From assembly GCA_003223895.1 (NCBI GenBank), contig QHXD01000058.1, positions 9,778 to 21,004 on the forward strand: 11,227 nucleotides of DNA, in the 5' to 3' direction. Shown here one piece after another: positions 1 through 7,887 of the stretch. The notes beneath the pieces are model-generated. The model saw only the letters and a list, made by a program, of their open reading frames with translations. It searched no databases and was not told the origin of the DNA. This DNA comes from Acidobacteriota bacterium. Its GTDB lineage: Bacteria > Acidobacteriota > Terriglobia > 20CM-2-55-15. Both the position numbers and the translations under genes were made by a program. Within the stretch, counting starts at the first letter, position 1. Every line of letters starts with the position of its first letter.

Positions 1-108
1 CCGGAATGCATTTCTGAAGTATTTTCCCGAACTGACCACCCCGTCTGCGCCGCTTCGGAGGCTGTCTTTTTCTTACTGGCGCAGCCACCCCTCCTGTTCC
101 AGGAGGGG
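1..108 (-). repeat. Foldback repeat element, copy A (cut by window edge)
   Basis: This is one end of the same element seen complete at 4545-4741 and 7888-8049, in the opposite orientation to those copies. It has the central-stem arm GACCACCCC (34-42), the subterminal block GGCGCAGCCA (79-88) and the terminal palindrome CCCCTCCT-n5-AGGAGGGG (88-108). Read on the minus strand it matches the left half of copy B closely, including the subterminal run GTAAGAAAAA. The other half lies before position 1. It ends 128 bp upstream of the receptor start codon. There is no coding potential. It is probably a non-autonomous MITE-like element, which is an inference from its structure. Confidence 0.8.
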
Positions 109-207
109 AATCCTTTGTTGCATAACCCGCTGCTGGCCCACTTATTCATTGTCGGCCATGTTTTGCCGGCCGGCCGCTCAAAAACTCACATGAAGACCCT
201 GACCTGC

Positions 208-213
208 TAGAAT
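208..213 (+). promoter_or_regulatory. Possible -10 hexamer for the TonB receptor gene
   Basis: TAGAAT matches the sigma-70 -10 consensus at five of six positions and lies 23 bp before the start codon. No convincing -35 is seen 16-18 bp upstream. The call is weak; the rest of 109-236 shows only a GC-rich palindrome (GCCGGCCGGC, 165-174). Confidence 0.2.
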
Positions 214-224
214 CGCTGACCGGT

Positions 225-230
225 GGGAGG
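225..230 (+). promoter_or_regulatory. Ribosome binding site of the TonB receptor
   Basis: GGGAGG lies six bases before the ATG at 237. This good Shine-Dalgarno match fixes that start. Confidence 0.75.
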
Positions 231-236
231 CAAGAA

Positions 237-3200
237 ATGACGACAAAAACAGGTTTTCATGGCTTCATTCTGGTTTTCGTGGCAGCGCTCGTTTCGTGGC
301 CGCTGGCCGCGCAGGAAGTCACAGGCAACATCACCGGCGCGGTGGTGGACCCTTCCGGCGCTGCTGTGGCCAACGCCACCGTTACGGTGACGGCAACCTC
401 GCAGGGGATCGTTCTCCGCACTTTGCAGACCAATGAGGTGGGCTTGTATTCCGCCACCTTGCTGCCGGTCGGAACCTACTCCGTGACGGTCGAGGCCGCA
501 GGTTTCAAGAGATCAACGCGAGACAGCATCGAACTCAACGCGAATGCGAAGTACACCGCCGACTTCCAGCTTGAAGTCGGAACTGTCGACCAGGAAGTGA
601 GCGTCGTGGCGTCCGCGGTTCAAGTAGAGTTGCAAACGGCCCAGATGTCGGGGTTGATCTCGGGAACGCAGCATTTTGCCCAACTGGTAGCGCTGCAACC
701 CGGTGTGTCCTCGAATCTCTCGGATCAGATCTATGTCGGCACCACGAATCCCAGCGGCGGAAACAACATCGTGGGACTGGCCATCAACGGTATGCGGCAG
801 AGCCAGAACAACTGGACGGTGGACGGCGCCGATAACGTGGACCGCGGCTCGAACATCACGATCCAGCAATATCCCAGCATCGACGCCATTGAAGAGATCA
901 AGATCGTACGTAGTGCGTATTCGTCCGAGTTCGGCCGCGCCGGCGGCGGGCAGATCAGCGTCATCACCAAGAGCGGAACCAAGGACCTGCACGGCTCCGT
1001 CTACGAGTTCTGGCGGAACGACAAGCTGAACGCCAACAATTTTTTCAACAACCTCAACAACATCCGGCGGCCTCCGCTCCGTTACAACGACTTTGGTTAC
1101 ACGGCCGGAGGGCCGGTATATATCCCGCGCGTGTACGACGGCCGGAACAAGACGTTCTTCTTTTTCTCGGAGGAGTTCCGCCGCGTCATCAATTACAACG
1201 CGAACAATGTGCAGGTGCCGACGCTCGACGAGCGCCAGGGCATTTTCGCGAACCCCGTATGCACTGCGCTCTCGGCCGATTTCAGCACCTGCACCGACAC
1301 GGGGACGCGCATTACGAACATCAGTCCGCTGGCACAGGCCTACGTCAAAGACATCTTTTCCAAGCTTCCGGCGCCCACCAACGGCAACAACCTGCTTGTG
1401 CCGCTGCGTGGCGTTTTCAACGCCCGGCAGGAGATCATTCGAATCGACCACAACGTTGGCCAGAAGCTGTCTCTCAGCGGCCGGTACCTGCACGATACGA
1501 TTCCAACGATAGAGCCGGGAGGTCTGTTCACCAACCTCTTCTTACCGGGAGTCTCCACCACGCAGACCGACTCTCCGGGACGCAGCCTGGTCATTCGCGG
1601 AACCTACTCCTTTTCCCCGACTCTCTATAACGAATCGGTCTGGGCCTGGAGCCGCGGCGGAATCTTCAGCCACCCGATCGGCCTGACGGCTACGGCCAAT
1701 TCGCCGGACATCAAGCCCACGCTGGTGTTTCCCGGGAATCCGGAACGCGTACCCACGCTCGCGTTTACGGGTGGTCTTACTACGGTGTCCAGCTACGGGC
1801 CCTACAACAACTTCAGCTATGACCACGCCCTCTCCGACAACGTGACCAAGGTAGTTGGGCGCCACACGCTTAAATTCGGCGGGCAATTCCACATCTACCG
1901 AAAAAGCGAAAACCAGTTGGCCGACAATGCCGGCGGCTTCACTTTCGCCAATACGCCGCGTCCGGGGGCCAATGTGACCCTCCAACAGTCGTGGGCTTAT
2001 TTCCTCCTGGGCTATGTCTCCACGTTCACTCAGGTTTCCCGGGACCTCACAGCCGATCTGCGCTCCAGGACCTTCGAAGCGTACCTGCAGGATGACATCA
2101 AAGTCCGGCCGAACCTGACGCTCAACCTGGGCGTGCGGTATTCCAACTTCCGCGAGCCCACGGAGGCCGCGGGCTTGCTGACGAATTTTGTTCCCGCGCG
2201 GTTCGATATCACCAGAGCGTTCCAGATCGATCCGGCCACCGGCAATCGCATCGCCGGTACGGGCGACCCCTTCAACGGCGTTATCCAGGCCGGCAACACC
2301 TCGCTATCCGTCCAGAGTTCTTTCGGCACATCGCCATCGCCTGCCGTTAACCTGGCCGGCAACAACTCGCCCTACGGTGACAAGGTCGCGCGGGAAAACA
2401 ACCGCAATTTCGCGCCGCGCATCGGTCTGGCATGGGATCCGTTCGGCAACGGCGAGACTTCGGTGCGCGCAGGGTACGGCATGTTCTATGACGCCACGCT
2501 GGTGGGCCCATTCCAGACCAACATTGGCACCAATCCTACGGCATCCTTCACAAATCTTTCGATCTCGAACACGCGCTTTGACAACCCGAGTGCCGGCGCG
2601 CCGGCGGTCAGTCTGGCGCCGGCGAATTTGCGTGTGTGGGATCCCAACTACAAAGATCCGTATGTGCAGCAATGGAGCCTCGAGATTCAGCGCCAGGTTA
2701 TGTCCGACGCCACTTTTTCGATCGGCTACGTCGGCAGCAAGGGTACGCACCTGATCGGTATCGCGGACATCAACCAGGTCGCTCCGGGCGCCGCCGCCGC
2801 TGCGGGACTCGTTCCGCCTGGAGGTTACATCACGTCTGGGATTCGTCCGCGGTTGAACATCCTGCGTCCCTATCGCGGTTACAACGCGATCAACGCCGTC
2901 ATGTCGGCGTTCAATTCGAACTACCATGCCCTGCAGACGAGCTTCAACAAGCGGTTCAGCAGCGCCGGCAACGTCGGATTTGCATATACCTGGTCGAAGA
3001 ATCTGACCGACAACGGCAGCGACCGCTCGAACGCCCCTCAGAACTCGTACAACTGGCACGCCGATTACGGGCGCGCCGTGTTGGACCGCCGCCATGTCAT
3101 GACCGTTTCCTACGTGTACCCGTTGCCTTTTCTTGCGGACTCGAGCGGCGCGTTGAAGCAGGCGCTCGGCGGCTGGGAGCTTTCCGGCATCTTCACTTAC

Positions 3201-3650
3201 AACAGCGGGCTTCCGCTGACGGTGACTTCGGCACTGGGCAACGATCCAGGCGGGCTGGGAAGCGTCAACAATGCCGCGTCAACTGCCGGGGGCAGGCCGG
3301 ATCTCATCGGCGATGTCAATTCCGGATCGGACATTCGGACGATCAACAAATGGTTCAACACTGCGGCGTTCGCCGAGGTGCCCGTGGGAGTGTTTCGGCC
3401 GGGCAACGCCGGCCGCAGCATTATCGACGCGCCCGGCATCGTCCGCTGGGACTTCTCTCTGTTCAAGAAGTTCCCGATCCGGGAGCGCGCCAGCATCCAG
3501 TTGCGCGGCGAAGCGTTCAACTTTCTGAATCACGCCAACTTCACCACTCCGACTGGCGGACAACTACAACTGGGCAACGCCAATTTCGGCCGGATCCTGG
3601 GCGCGCGCGACCCGCGCCAGATCCAGGTCGCGGCCAAGCTGGTGTTCTGA
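237..3650 (+). CDS. TonB-dependent receptor, Oar-like, with carboxypeptidase-regulatory-like domain
   Basis: Outer-membrane receptor of 1,137 residues, probably driving TonB-powered uptake of a large or scarce nutrient such as an oligosaccharide; the substrate is not predictable. Domains in order: a Sec signal peptide (about 1-25, likely cleavage after the Ala-Ala before QEV), a CarboxypepD_reg-like beta-sandwich (about 28-113, GAVVDPSGAAVANATVTV), a TonB-box-like stretch (about 118-125, VDQEVSVVAS), a plug (about 135-250, with the NNWTVDGADN and EEIKIVRSAYSSEFGRAGGG segments typical of these receptors) and a long barrel ending in a terminal Phe (KLVF). Two cysteines (342 and 352) could form a disulfide in a surface loop. 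Length is normal for the large acidobacterial Oar-like receptors. The start is supported by GGGAGG six bases upstream. The gene stands alone and converges on the ABC operon, so a joint role in sugar uptake is only a guess. Confidence 0.93.
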   Translation: MTTKTGFHGFILVFVAALVSWPLAAQEVTGNITGAVVDPSGAAVANATVTVTATSQGIVLRTLQTNEVGLYSATLLPVGTYSVTVEAAGFKRSTRDSIELNANAKYTADFQLEVGTVDQEVSVVASAVQVELQTAQMSGLISGTQHFAQLVALQPGVSSNLSDQIYVGTTNPSGGNNIVGLAINGMRQSQNNWTVDGADNVDRGSNITIQQYPSIDAIEEIKIVRSAYSSEFGRAGGGQISVITKSGTKDLHGSVYEFWRNDKLNANNFFNNLNNIRRPPLRYNDFGYTAGGPVYIPRVYDGRNKTFFFFSEEFRRVINYNANNVQVPTLDERQGIFANPVCTALSADFSTCTDTGTRITNISPLAQAYVKDIFSKLPAPTNGNNLLVPLRGVFNARQEIIRIDHNVGQKLSLSGRYLHDTIPTIEPGGLFTNLFLPGVSTTQTDSPGRSLVIRGTYSFSPTLYNESVWAWSRGGIFSHPIGLTATANSPDIKPTLVFPGNPERVPTLAFTGGLTTVSSYGPYNNFSYDHALSDNVTKVVGRHTLKFGGQFHIYRKSENQLADNAGGFTFANTPRPGANVTLQQSWAYFLLGYVSTFTQVSRDLTADLRSRTFEAYLQDDIKVRPNLTLNLGVRYSNFREPTEAAGLLTNFVPARFDITRAFQIDPATGNRIAGTGDPFNGVIQAGNTSLSVQSSFGTSPSPAVNLAGNNSPYGDKVARENNRNFAPRIGLAWDPFGNGETSVRAGYGMFYDATLVGPFQTNIGTNPTASFTNLSISNTRFDNPSAGAPAVSLAPANLRVWDPNYKDPYVQQWSLEIQRQVMSDATFSIGYVGSKGTHLIGIADINQVAPGAAAAAGLVPPGGYITSGIRPRLNILRPYRGYNAINAVMSAFNSNYHALQTSFNKRFSSAGNVGFAYTWSKNLTDNGSDRSNAPQNSYNWHADYGRAVLDRRHVMTVSYVYPLPFLADSSGALKQALGGWELSGIFTYNSGLPLTVTSALGNDPGGLGSVNNAASTAGGRPDLIGDVNSGSDIRTINKWFNTAAFAEVPVGVFRPGNAGRSIIDAPGIVRWDFSLFKKFPIRERASIQLRGEAFNFLNHANFTTPTGGQLQLGNANFGRILGARDPRQIQVAAKLVF

Positions 3651-3651
3651 C

Positions 3652-3724
3652 CGCGGGCTAAAGCCCTCGACTACAATTAGACCGAACATTGATCCCAAAT
3701 TGAAGTCGCGGGCTTCAGCCCGCG
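3652..3724. repeat. Pair of inverted REP-like palindromic units between convergent genes
   Basis: Unit 1 (3652-3679, +) begins CGCGGGCTAAAGCCC. Unit 2 (3697-3724) is a near copy in the opposite orientation, reading CGCGGGCTGAAGCCCGCG on the minus strand; the two agree at about 23 of 28 positions. Each can fold on itself: GGGCT/AGCCC in unit 1, and a perfect 8-bp stem CGCGGGCT/AGCCCGCG (3707-3714 with 3717-3724) in unit 2. The arrangement resembles bacterial REP pairs (BIMEs). A degenerate third unit lies at 8125-8147. Confidence 0.6.
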
Positions 3725-3730
3725 TTTAAT
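3707..3730 (+). terminator. Possible terminator hairpin for the receptor gene
   Basis: The 8-bp GC-rich stem of the second REP-like unit is followed on the + strand by TTTAAT, a short and imperfect T-tract, 57 bases after the receptor stop. On the minus strand the same stem starts one base after the malG-type stop but has no T-run behind it, so termination of the ABC operon here is less certain. Confidence 0.35.
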
Positions 3731-4541
3731 TCCGCGCCCCGGCGGTGAGACCGGCAACAATCCTTCTCTGCAGGAAAAGAACGAACACAATCAGCGGCAC
3801 TGAGCTGGCCACGACACCTGCGGCGAGCAGACCCCAGGGAACCTGCTCGGCGAAAGCGCCGCTCAGCGTGGCGATTCCAACAGTGACGGTTTTCGTGGAT
3901 TCAAGATTCATGAACGTCAGGGCGAACATGAATTCATTCCACGAAAAGATGAAAACCAGGATTCCGGTGGTGACCAGTGCCGGAGCCGCAAGCGGAAGGA
4001 TGATTCGAGAATAGGTTTGAAACGGCGTCAGGCCATCCATCGCGGCCGCCTCTTCGAGCTCTTCAGGAATCTGCTGGAAGTAGCCCGTCAGCAACAGCGT
4101 CGCCATAGGGAGATTGAGCGCCGCGTACGGGATGATGAGCCCCCACGGATGATTCACGAGCCGGACTGCACGAATGATCTCATAGAGCGGAAGGAGGAAA
4201 ACGATCGGAGGAAAGAAAGCCACCACGAGCAAAGCGGAAGAGATCAGCGAACGAACCTGAGCAGTCACTCTTGCCAGCCGATACGACGCGAGAGAACTGC
4301 ACGCCAGGCAAATGATCGACGCAAGCGCAGCAATCACAGCGCTGTTCAGGCAGTAAGAAAAGAATGCGCGCCGGCCGAACAGTTCGGCGTAGTTGCTTAG
4401 AGTCGGGTGGGCGGGTACGAGCGTAACGGGTATCCGCGTCACCTCGGCGGCCGGTTTCACAGATGAGATGCCGTGCCAGACGAGCGGAGCGACCGCGATA
4501 ACAGAGAGAATGACAACAAAGAATCTGGCGAAGTATCTCAT
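3726..4541 (-). CDS. Carbohydrate ABC transporter permease, MalG/SugB type
   Basis: Inner-membrane permease of 271 residues, one half of the heterodimeric channel of a CUT1-type sugar importer. It shows an N-terminal membrane segment (about 5-25), several further hydrophobic segments, and the EAA loop that docks on the ATPase (about 163-183, EEAAAMDGL through ILP, with the conserved AAxMDG core). It ends in a positively charged tail (RRIVAGLTAGARN), as is usual for MalG. It is the last gene of the operon. Unlike the upstream genes, it is separated from its partner permease by 231 bp filled by repeat element B. The only Shine-Dalgarno candidate is AGGAGG at the end of that repeat, 12 bases before the ATG, a long spacing. 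Full length and intact. Confidence 0.93.
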   Translation of the reverse strand: MRYFARFFVVILSVIAVAPLVWHGISSVKPAAEVTRIPVTLVPAHPTLSNYAELFGRRAFFSYCLNSAVIAALASIICLACSSLASYRLARVTAQVRSLISSALLVVAFFPPIVFLLPLYEIIRAVRLVNHPWGLIIPYAALNLPMATLLLTGYFQQIPEELEEAAAMDGLTPFQTYSRIILPLAAPALVTTGILVFIFSWNEFMFALTFMNLESTKTVTVGIATLSGAFAEQVPWGLLAAGVVASSVPLIVFVLFLQRRIVAGLTAGARN

Positions 4542-4544
4542 CGC

Positions 4545-4741
4545 GGGTATTCCCCTCCTGGAACAGGAGGGGTGGCTGCGCCAGTAAGAAAAAGGTCCCG
4601 TTCCGAAATGGCGCAGACGGGGTGGTCGCTCACACGGAATGTTTCGCTGAAATGACCACCCCGTCCGCGCCTTTCAAAGGAGGCTTCGCGGCATTTTTTT
4701 GACGGCGCGTCCACCCCTCCTGTTCCAGGAGGGGAATACCC
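4545..4741 (+). repeat. Foldback repeat element, copy B, inside the ABC operon
   Basis: Complete element. The core is 4552-4734 (183 bp), flanked by an outer inverted heptamer GGGTATT (4545-4551) / AATACCC (4735-4741). Its 21-bp terminal inverted repeats (4552-4572 and 4714-4734) are exact reverse complements of each other, and each is a palindrome: CCCCTCCTG, a 3-base centre, CAGGAGGGG. Inside lie CTGCGCC paired with GGCGCAG, a central 9-bp stem GGGGTGGTC (4619-4627) / GACCACCCC (4654-4662), and a right half that mirrors the left imperfectly. CTCAT occurs on both sides (4537-4541, 4746-4750) but not abutting the ends, so it is not a clear target duplication. There is no ORF of its own. It fills the gap between the two permease genes. 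Confidence 0.88.
4554..4559 (-). promoter_or_regulatory. malG ribosome binding site supplied by the repeat end
   Basis: On the minus strand AGGAGG ends 12 bases before the malG-type ATG (4541-4539). It is the downstream arm of the terminal palindrome of element B, so its complement CCTCCT, twelve bases upstream across a GTTCC-type centre, can pair with it and hide it. No other Shine-Dalgarno sequence lies in the intervening AATACCCGCG. Confidence 0.55.
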
Positions 4742-4772
4742 TTGCCTCATGAGCTTCGCTTTACGCTCCGTA

Positions 4773-5639
4773 CTAGAAAAGACGTTCATATCTTCGGACC
4801 AGCAAGGCGTATAACCCCAGCGCCACCGTCGCGAGCAACAGGACCGTCGCCACAACAATCGTCGAGCCGTAGCCGAGATCCAGATATCGCATGAGGGTCT
4901 GATACGCGTAGACGGAGACCGTTTCTGTGGCGCCGCCCGGACCTCCTCCCGTCATCACATACACCAGATCGAATATCGAGAATGCCTGGATGATGCGGAA
5001 TGTCAGTGAAACGAAAACGAAGGGCATCAGGTACGGCCAGGTCACGTATCGGAATTTCGCCCACGCTCCGGCGCCGTCCATTTCCAGAGCTTCGTAGAGA
5101 TCCTGAGGAATCCGCTGCAGGCCTGCCAGCAGGATGATGAATACAAACGGAACCGTCTTCCACACATCCGCCAGGATGATCGCCGCCATTGCAGTGTTCG
5201 GACCGGCAAGCCATGCGATCGGCGAATGAAGCACTCCGCTTCTGATCAGCAACTCATTGAGCACGCCGTATTGATCGTTGAATATCCATCCCCACAACAC
5301 AGCGATGATTGCGGTTGGCAGAGTCCATGGAACCAGAAGCGTGGTCCGCACGACGCCCTGATATCGCACGAACCCGTTGACGGCCAGCGCCAGCAGAAGT
5401 CCGAGGATGAATTCGATCGTCACAGACACGATCGTGAAGAATCCGGTCACGACGAGACTCGCTCGAAATCGTGAATCTCCGACGAGCCGGACGAAATTGT
5501 CCAGACCGCCGAACTCGAGCCGAAAGCCATTGCCAAGGCTCAAGTGAAAAAAACTGAGCGCAAGGGTGCGCAAGGCGGGATACACCAGCACTGCGGTAAC
5601 GAGCACCAGAGCGGGAATGAACCATGCGTATCGCTTCAT
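4773..5639 (-). CDS. Sugar ABC transporter permease, MalF/SugA type
   Basis: Inner-membrane permease of 288 residues and partner of the MalG-type protein encoded downstream. An N-terminal membrane segment (about 5-25) is followed by a periplasmic stretch (FGGLDNFVRLV, the family's usual GxxNF motif) and five more hydrophobic segments. The EAA loop lies at about 182-202 (YEALEMDGAGAWAKFRYVTWP). The MTGGGPGGATET block (229-240) before the last helices is highly characteristic of MalF/UgpA/SugA proteins. The short N-terminus, without the extra loop of E. coli MalF, matches SugA, ThuF and MsmF. The start codon overlaps the stop of the binding-protein gene (ATGA, 5639-5636), and no clear Shine-Dalgarno precedes it, so translation is probably coupled. 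Confidence 0.94.
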   Translation of the reverse strand: MKRYAWFIPALVLVTAVLVYPALRTLALSFFHLSLGNGFRLEFGGLDNFVRLVGDSRFRASLVVTGFFTIVSVTIEFILGLLLALAVNGFVRYQGVVRTTLLVPWTLPTAIIAVLWGWIFNDQYGVLNELLIRSGVLHSPIAWLAGPNTAMAAIILADVWKTVPFVFIILLAGLQRIPQDLYEALEMDGAGAWAKFRYVTWPYLMPFVFVSLTFRIIQAFSIFDLVYVMTGGGPGGATETVSVYAYQTLMRYLDLGYGSTIVVATVLLLATVALGLYALLVRRYERLF

Positions 5640-6850
5640 GGGCCGACCAGCAATCGCGTTTCGCGCGCCGCCTCGCGAAGGGCGAATTCCGGAGACACTC
5701 GATCAGACAGTGCGGCGCTCAGCCACCGTTGAAGTATGTCTGAAGCCTGAGCGTATTCCGGAATCGCCGGTCTCGGCCGCGCCGCTCTCAGAATAGGTTC
5801 GAATTCCGGCGGAACGAGGCTCTTCCTTGCCGGAACTCGTCCCAGCCGCTCATGAATGTACTGCAACTGGTCCGGCCGAGTGATGAACTCCACGAATTTC
5901 CACGCTGTTTCAGGATTCGAAGTGAAACGGGAGATTGCGAAGCCCCATCCACCCAGGGTCGCCCGGTTGGTCTTTCCAGGGGCATGAACCATCGGAACCA
6001 ATCCAACTCGACCCTTTACCGGAGAATCTTCGCGTGCGGTCAGGGCCCAGACGTACAGCCAGTTCCTGAGAAAGACGGCACGGCCATCCTGAAAGAGGTT
6101 GCGGCTTTCTTCTTCCGAATAGGTGGTCACACCGGGAGGGGAGATGGTGCCGATCGTACTTTTTACAAACTGCAAAGCCAGCAGAGCTTCCGGCCTGTCG
6201 AGAAACACCTCTTTCGTTTCGGCATCGATCCAATCTCCACCATAGCCCCAGAGGACTTCGAGGAAGTTGGTTACCAGGCCTTCGTACTGTTTGCCCTGCC
6301 ATAGAAATCCCCACCGCTTTTCGTCCTTGAAACGTTCGGAGAATTTCTTCAAATCGTCGAACGTGGCGGGCGAATCCGCGACGAGGTCTTTCCGGTAGTA
6401 CAGAACGCCTGCATCGGTAAAAGCCGGCACACGGTACAGGCGTCCCCGGTAGGACCCGGCCTTCAAGTCTTCGTCAAGGAAGTCCTGCCGATCCGCAGCC
6501 GGCAAACGGTCGCTCAGGTCGAGCAGCCAGCCTGCAGCCGCAAACTTGGGCACCCAGACAACATCACAAAAAACGACATCGTATCCGCCGCTTTGGGACA
6601 GAAACGCCGTGGAATACATATCCTCACGGGTATTCGTGGCGGGGGGACCTTCCACCATGCGGATACGCGCGTCCGGATGGAGATCGTTGAAGCGTTGGAT
6701 GACGTCGCTCCACGTTCCGGAACCATCGGGCTCCATCAGTACGGAGAGATCGTTCCTGTTCCGCGATGCCGGAATCCGGAAACTAAGCGTCAGGAGCGCG
6801 ATCAGCGCTGCGGCGAGCGAGATTCGCGCCAGAGCTTTTTTCGAATACAT
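5636..6850 (-). CDS. Extracellular sugar-binding protein of the ABC importer
   Basis: Periplasmic solute-binding protein (SBP family 1) of 404 residues that would deliver a sugar to the permease pair. The N-terminus (MYSKKALARISLAAALIALL) is a Sec-type signal or anchor. No lipobox cysteine is seen, so it is not an obvious lipoprotein. Family-like blocks include the DVVFCDVVWVPKFAAAGWL segment, PAFTDAGVLYYRKDL, and the C-lobe block GGWGFAISRFTSNPETAWKF, resembling trehalose/maltose binders of the LpqY, ThuE and MalE group; the actual sugar is undetermined. I chose the ATG at 6850 over the one at 6856 because GGGAG (6861-6857) is six bases from the former and abuts the latter. The first 68 bases lie inside the ATPase gene in another frame. 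It ends by ATGA overlap with the MalF-type gene. Confidence 0.9.
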   Translation of the reverse strand: MYSKKALARISLAAALIALLTLSFRIPASRNRNDLSVLMEPDGSGTWSDVIQRFNDLHPDARIRMVEGPPATNTREDMYSTAFLSQSGGYDVVFCDVVWVPKFAAAGWLLDLSDRLPAADRQDFLDEDLKAGSYRGRLYRVPAFTDAGVLYYRKDLVADSPATFDDLKKFSERFKDEKRWGFLWQGKQYEGLVTNFLEVLWGYGGDWIDAETKEVFLDRPEALLALQFVKSTIGTISPPGVTTYSEEESRNLFQDGRAVFLRNWLYVWALTAREDSPVKGRVGLVPMVHAPGKTNRATLGGWGFAISRFTSNPETAWKFVEFITRPDQLQYIHERLGRVPARKSLVPPEFEPILRAARPRPAIPEYAQASDILQRWLSAALSDRVSPEFALREAARETRLLVGP

Positions 6851-7841
6851 GAACATCTCCCGGGCTGAACGATATATTGATGGAGTTGGATTCCGGCAAC
6901 GCCTGAGCCAGCACGGTTATTGGAATCTCACCCACGACCAGGCCGATCAGACACTGCCCGCCGAGGTTCTCGTGCCACCTGACGGTGCCGGGGATATCGC
7001 CTCCCAGGCGGATCGCCTCAGGACGAATGCCGATCGACACTTTGCCTGAGAAGTCGATTCCCGATCTGATCGTGGATGGACCCAATTTGAAAGTCCCTCT
7101 TTCCATCACCGTGTCAAAAACATTCATCGACGGAGAGCCGACAAAAGAAGCAACGAAAACATTCTTCGGAGCCTTGTAGATTTCATCCGGTGTACCAATC
7201 TGCTGGACTTTGCCGCGATCGAGAACAACAACGCGATGCGCGAGCGACATGGCTTCGGTCTGGTCGTGCGTCACATAGAGGACCGTAGAATTCAGCCGCT
7301 GGAAGAGCAGCTTCAACTCGTGCCGCACTCTCTCGCGAAGCAGCGCATCGAGGTTGCTCAGCGGTTCGTCCAGAAGAAATGCCTGAGGATCGCGAATCAG
7401 AGCGCGAGCGACGGCCACTCTCTGTCGCTCGCCGCCACTGAGTTGTCGCGGCCTTTTCGAGAGCAAGTCTTCAATGTCCAGCAGCCTGGCTGTTTCATGA
7501 ACGCGCCGATCGATTTCGGAAGAAGAGACCTTCTTCAAATGAAGATTCAAGGCGAGGTTTTCGTAGCAGGTCATGTGTGGGTACAGCGCGTAGGACTGGA
7601 ACACCATGGCGATGTTCCGGTCCCGCGGCACAGACTGCACGGGCCTCGCATCGATCAAAATCTCGCCGGAAGTCGGTGAATCCAGACCCGCGATCAGCCG
7701 AAGCAGCGTCGACTTTCCACATCCGGACGGACCGACCACGGTGACGACTTCATGGTCTTCGACATTCAGAGAAACCGCATCCAGGGCCTTGCGGCCACCG
7801 GGAAATTCTTTCGACAGGCTCTCCACTCGAATCGAAGCCAT
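6783..7841 (-). CDS. Sugar ABC transporter ATP-binding protein, MalK/UgpC/MsmK type
   Basis: Cytoplasmic ATPase of 352 residues that powers the importer. All nucleotide-binding motifs are intact: Walker A GPSGCGKST (37-45), Q-loop Gln82 in FQSYALYPHM, ABC signature LSGGERQ (134-140), Walker B AFLLDEP (154-160, catalytic Glu159), D-loop SNLDA and switch His192. A regulatory TOBE-type region follows (about 235-340, GIRPEAIRLGG and SFSPGDVHVFEKSSG), which is typical of the CUT1 subfamily and separates it from generic ABC ATPases. Length is normal. It is the first gene of the operon, before the binding protein, and overlaps the latter by 68 bases. No Shine-Dalgarno lies just before the ATG; upstream is repeat element C. 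A promoter must lie in 7842-8148 but no strong hexamer pair is visible. Confidence 0.95.
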   Translation of the reverse strand: MASIRVESLSKEFPGGRKALDAVSLNVEDHEVVTVVGPSGCGKSTLLRLIAGLDSPTSGEILIDARPVQSVPRDRNIAMVFQSYALYPHMTCYENLALNLHLKKVSSSEIDRRVHETARLLDIEDLLSKRPRQLSGGERQRVAVARALIRDPQAFLLDEPLSNLDALLRERVRHELKLLFQRLNSTVLYVTHDQTEAMSLAHRVVVLDRGKVQQIGTPDEIYKAPKNVFVASFVGSPSMNVFDTVMERGTFKLGPSTIRSGIDFSGKVSIGIRPEAIRLGGDIPGTVRWHENLGGQCLIGLVVGEIPITVLAQALPESNSINISFSPGDVHVFEKSSGANLARRSADRAPDA

Positions 7842-7887
7842 GAAGCTATATTAGTAAAGATTCCCATAAGTTGCGGAATACAAATCT

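Noticed and set aside
115..210. 31-codon TTG-started frame after repeat A, preceded by AGGAGGGG
   Set aside because: Ends before the receptor start, has no recognisable content, and the SD belongs to the repeat palindrome. Nothing beyond spacing supports it.
513..1493. 326-codon open frame on the minus strand inside the receptor
   Set aside because: Antisense to the plug and early barrel of a clear TonB-dependent receptor; low-complexity Val/Arg/Asp composition and no domain.
2636..3661. 341-codon open frame on the plus strand inside the receptor
   Set aside because: Frame-shifted shadow of the barrel, rich in Arg/Gln/Ser. The receptor frame continues intact to its terminal Phe, so this is not a real gene or a frameshift remnant.
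4537..4750. CTCAT on both sides of element B as a target-site duplication
   Set aside because: The copies are 3 and 4 bases away from the outer inverted heptamers and the right one is part of a CTCATGAG palindrome; copy C shows no equivalent duplication.
4538..4858. Small minus-strand frame across repeat B with PGTGGVDAP-like peptide
   Set aside because: It is a translation of the repeat; the same peptide-like motif recurs in frames over copy C (7766-8092) because the DNA repeats, not because a protein is conserved.
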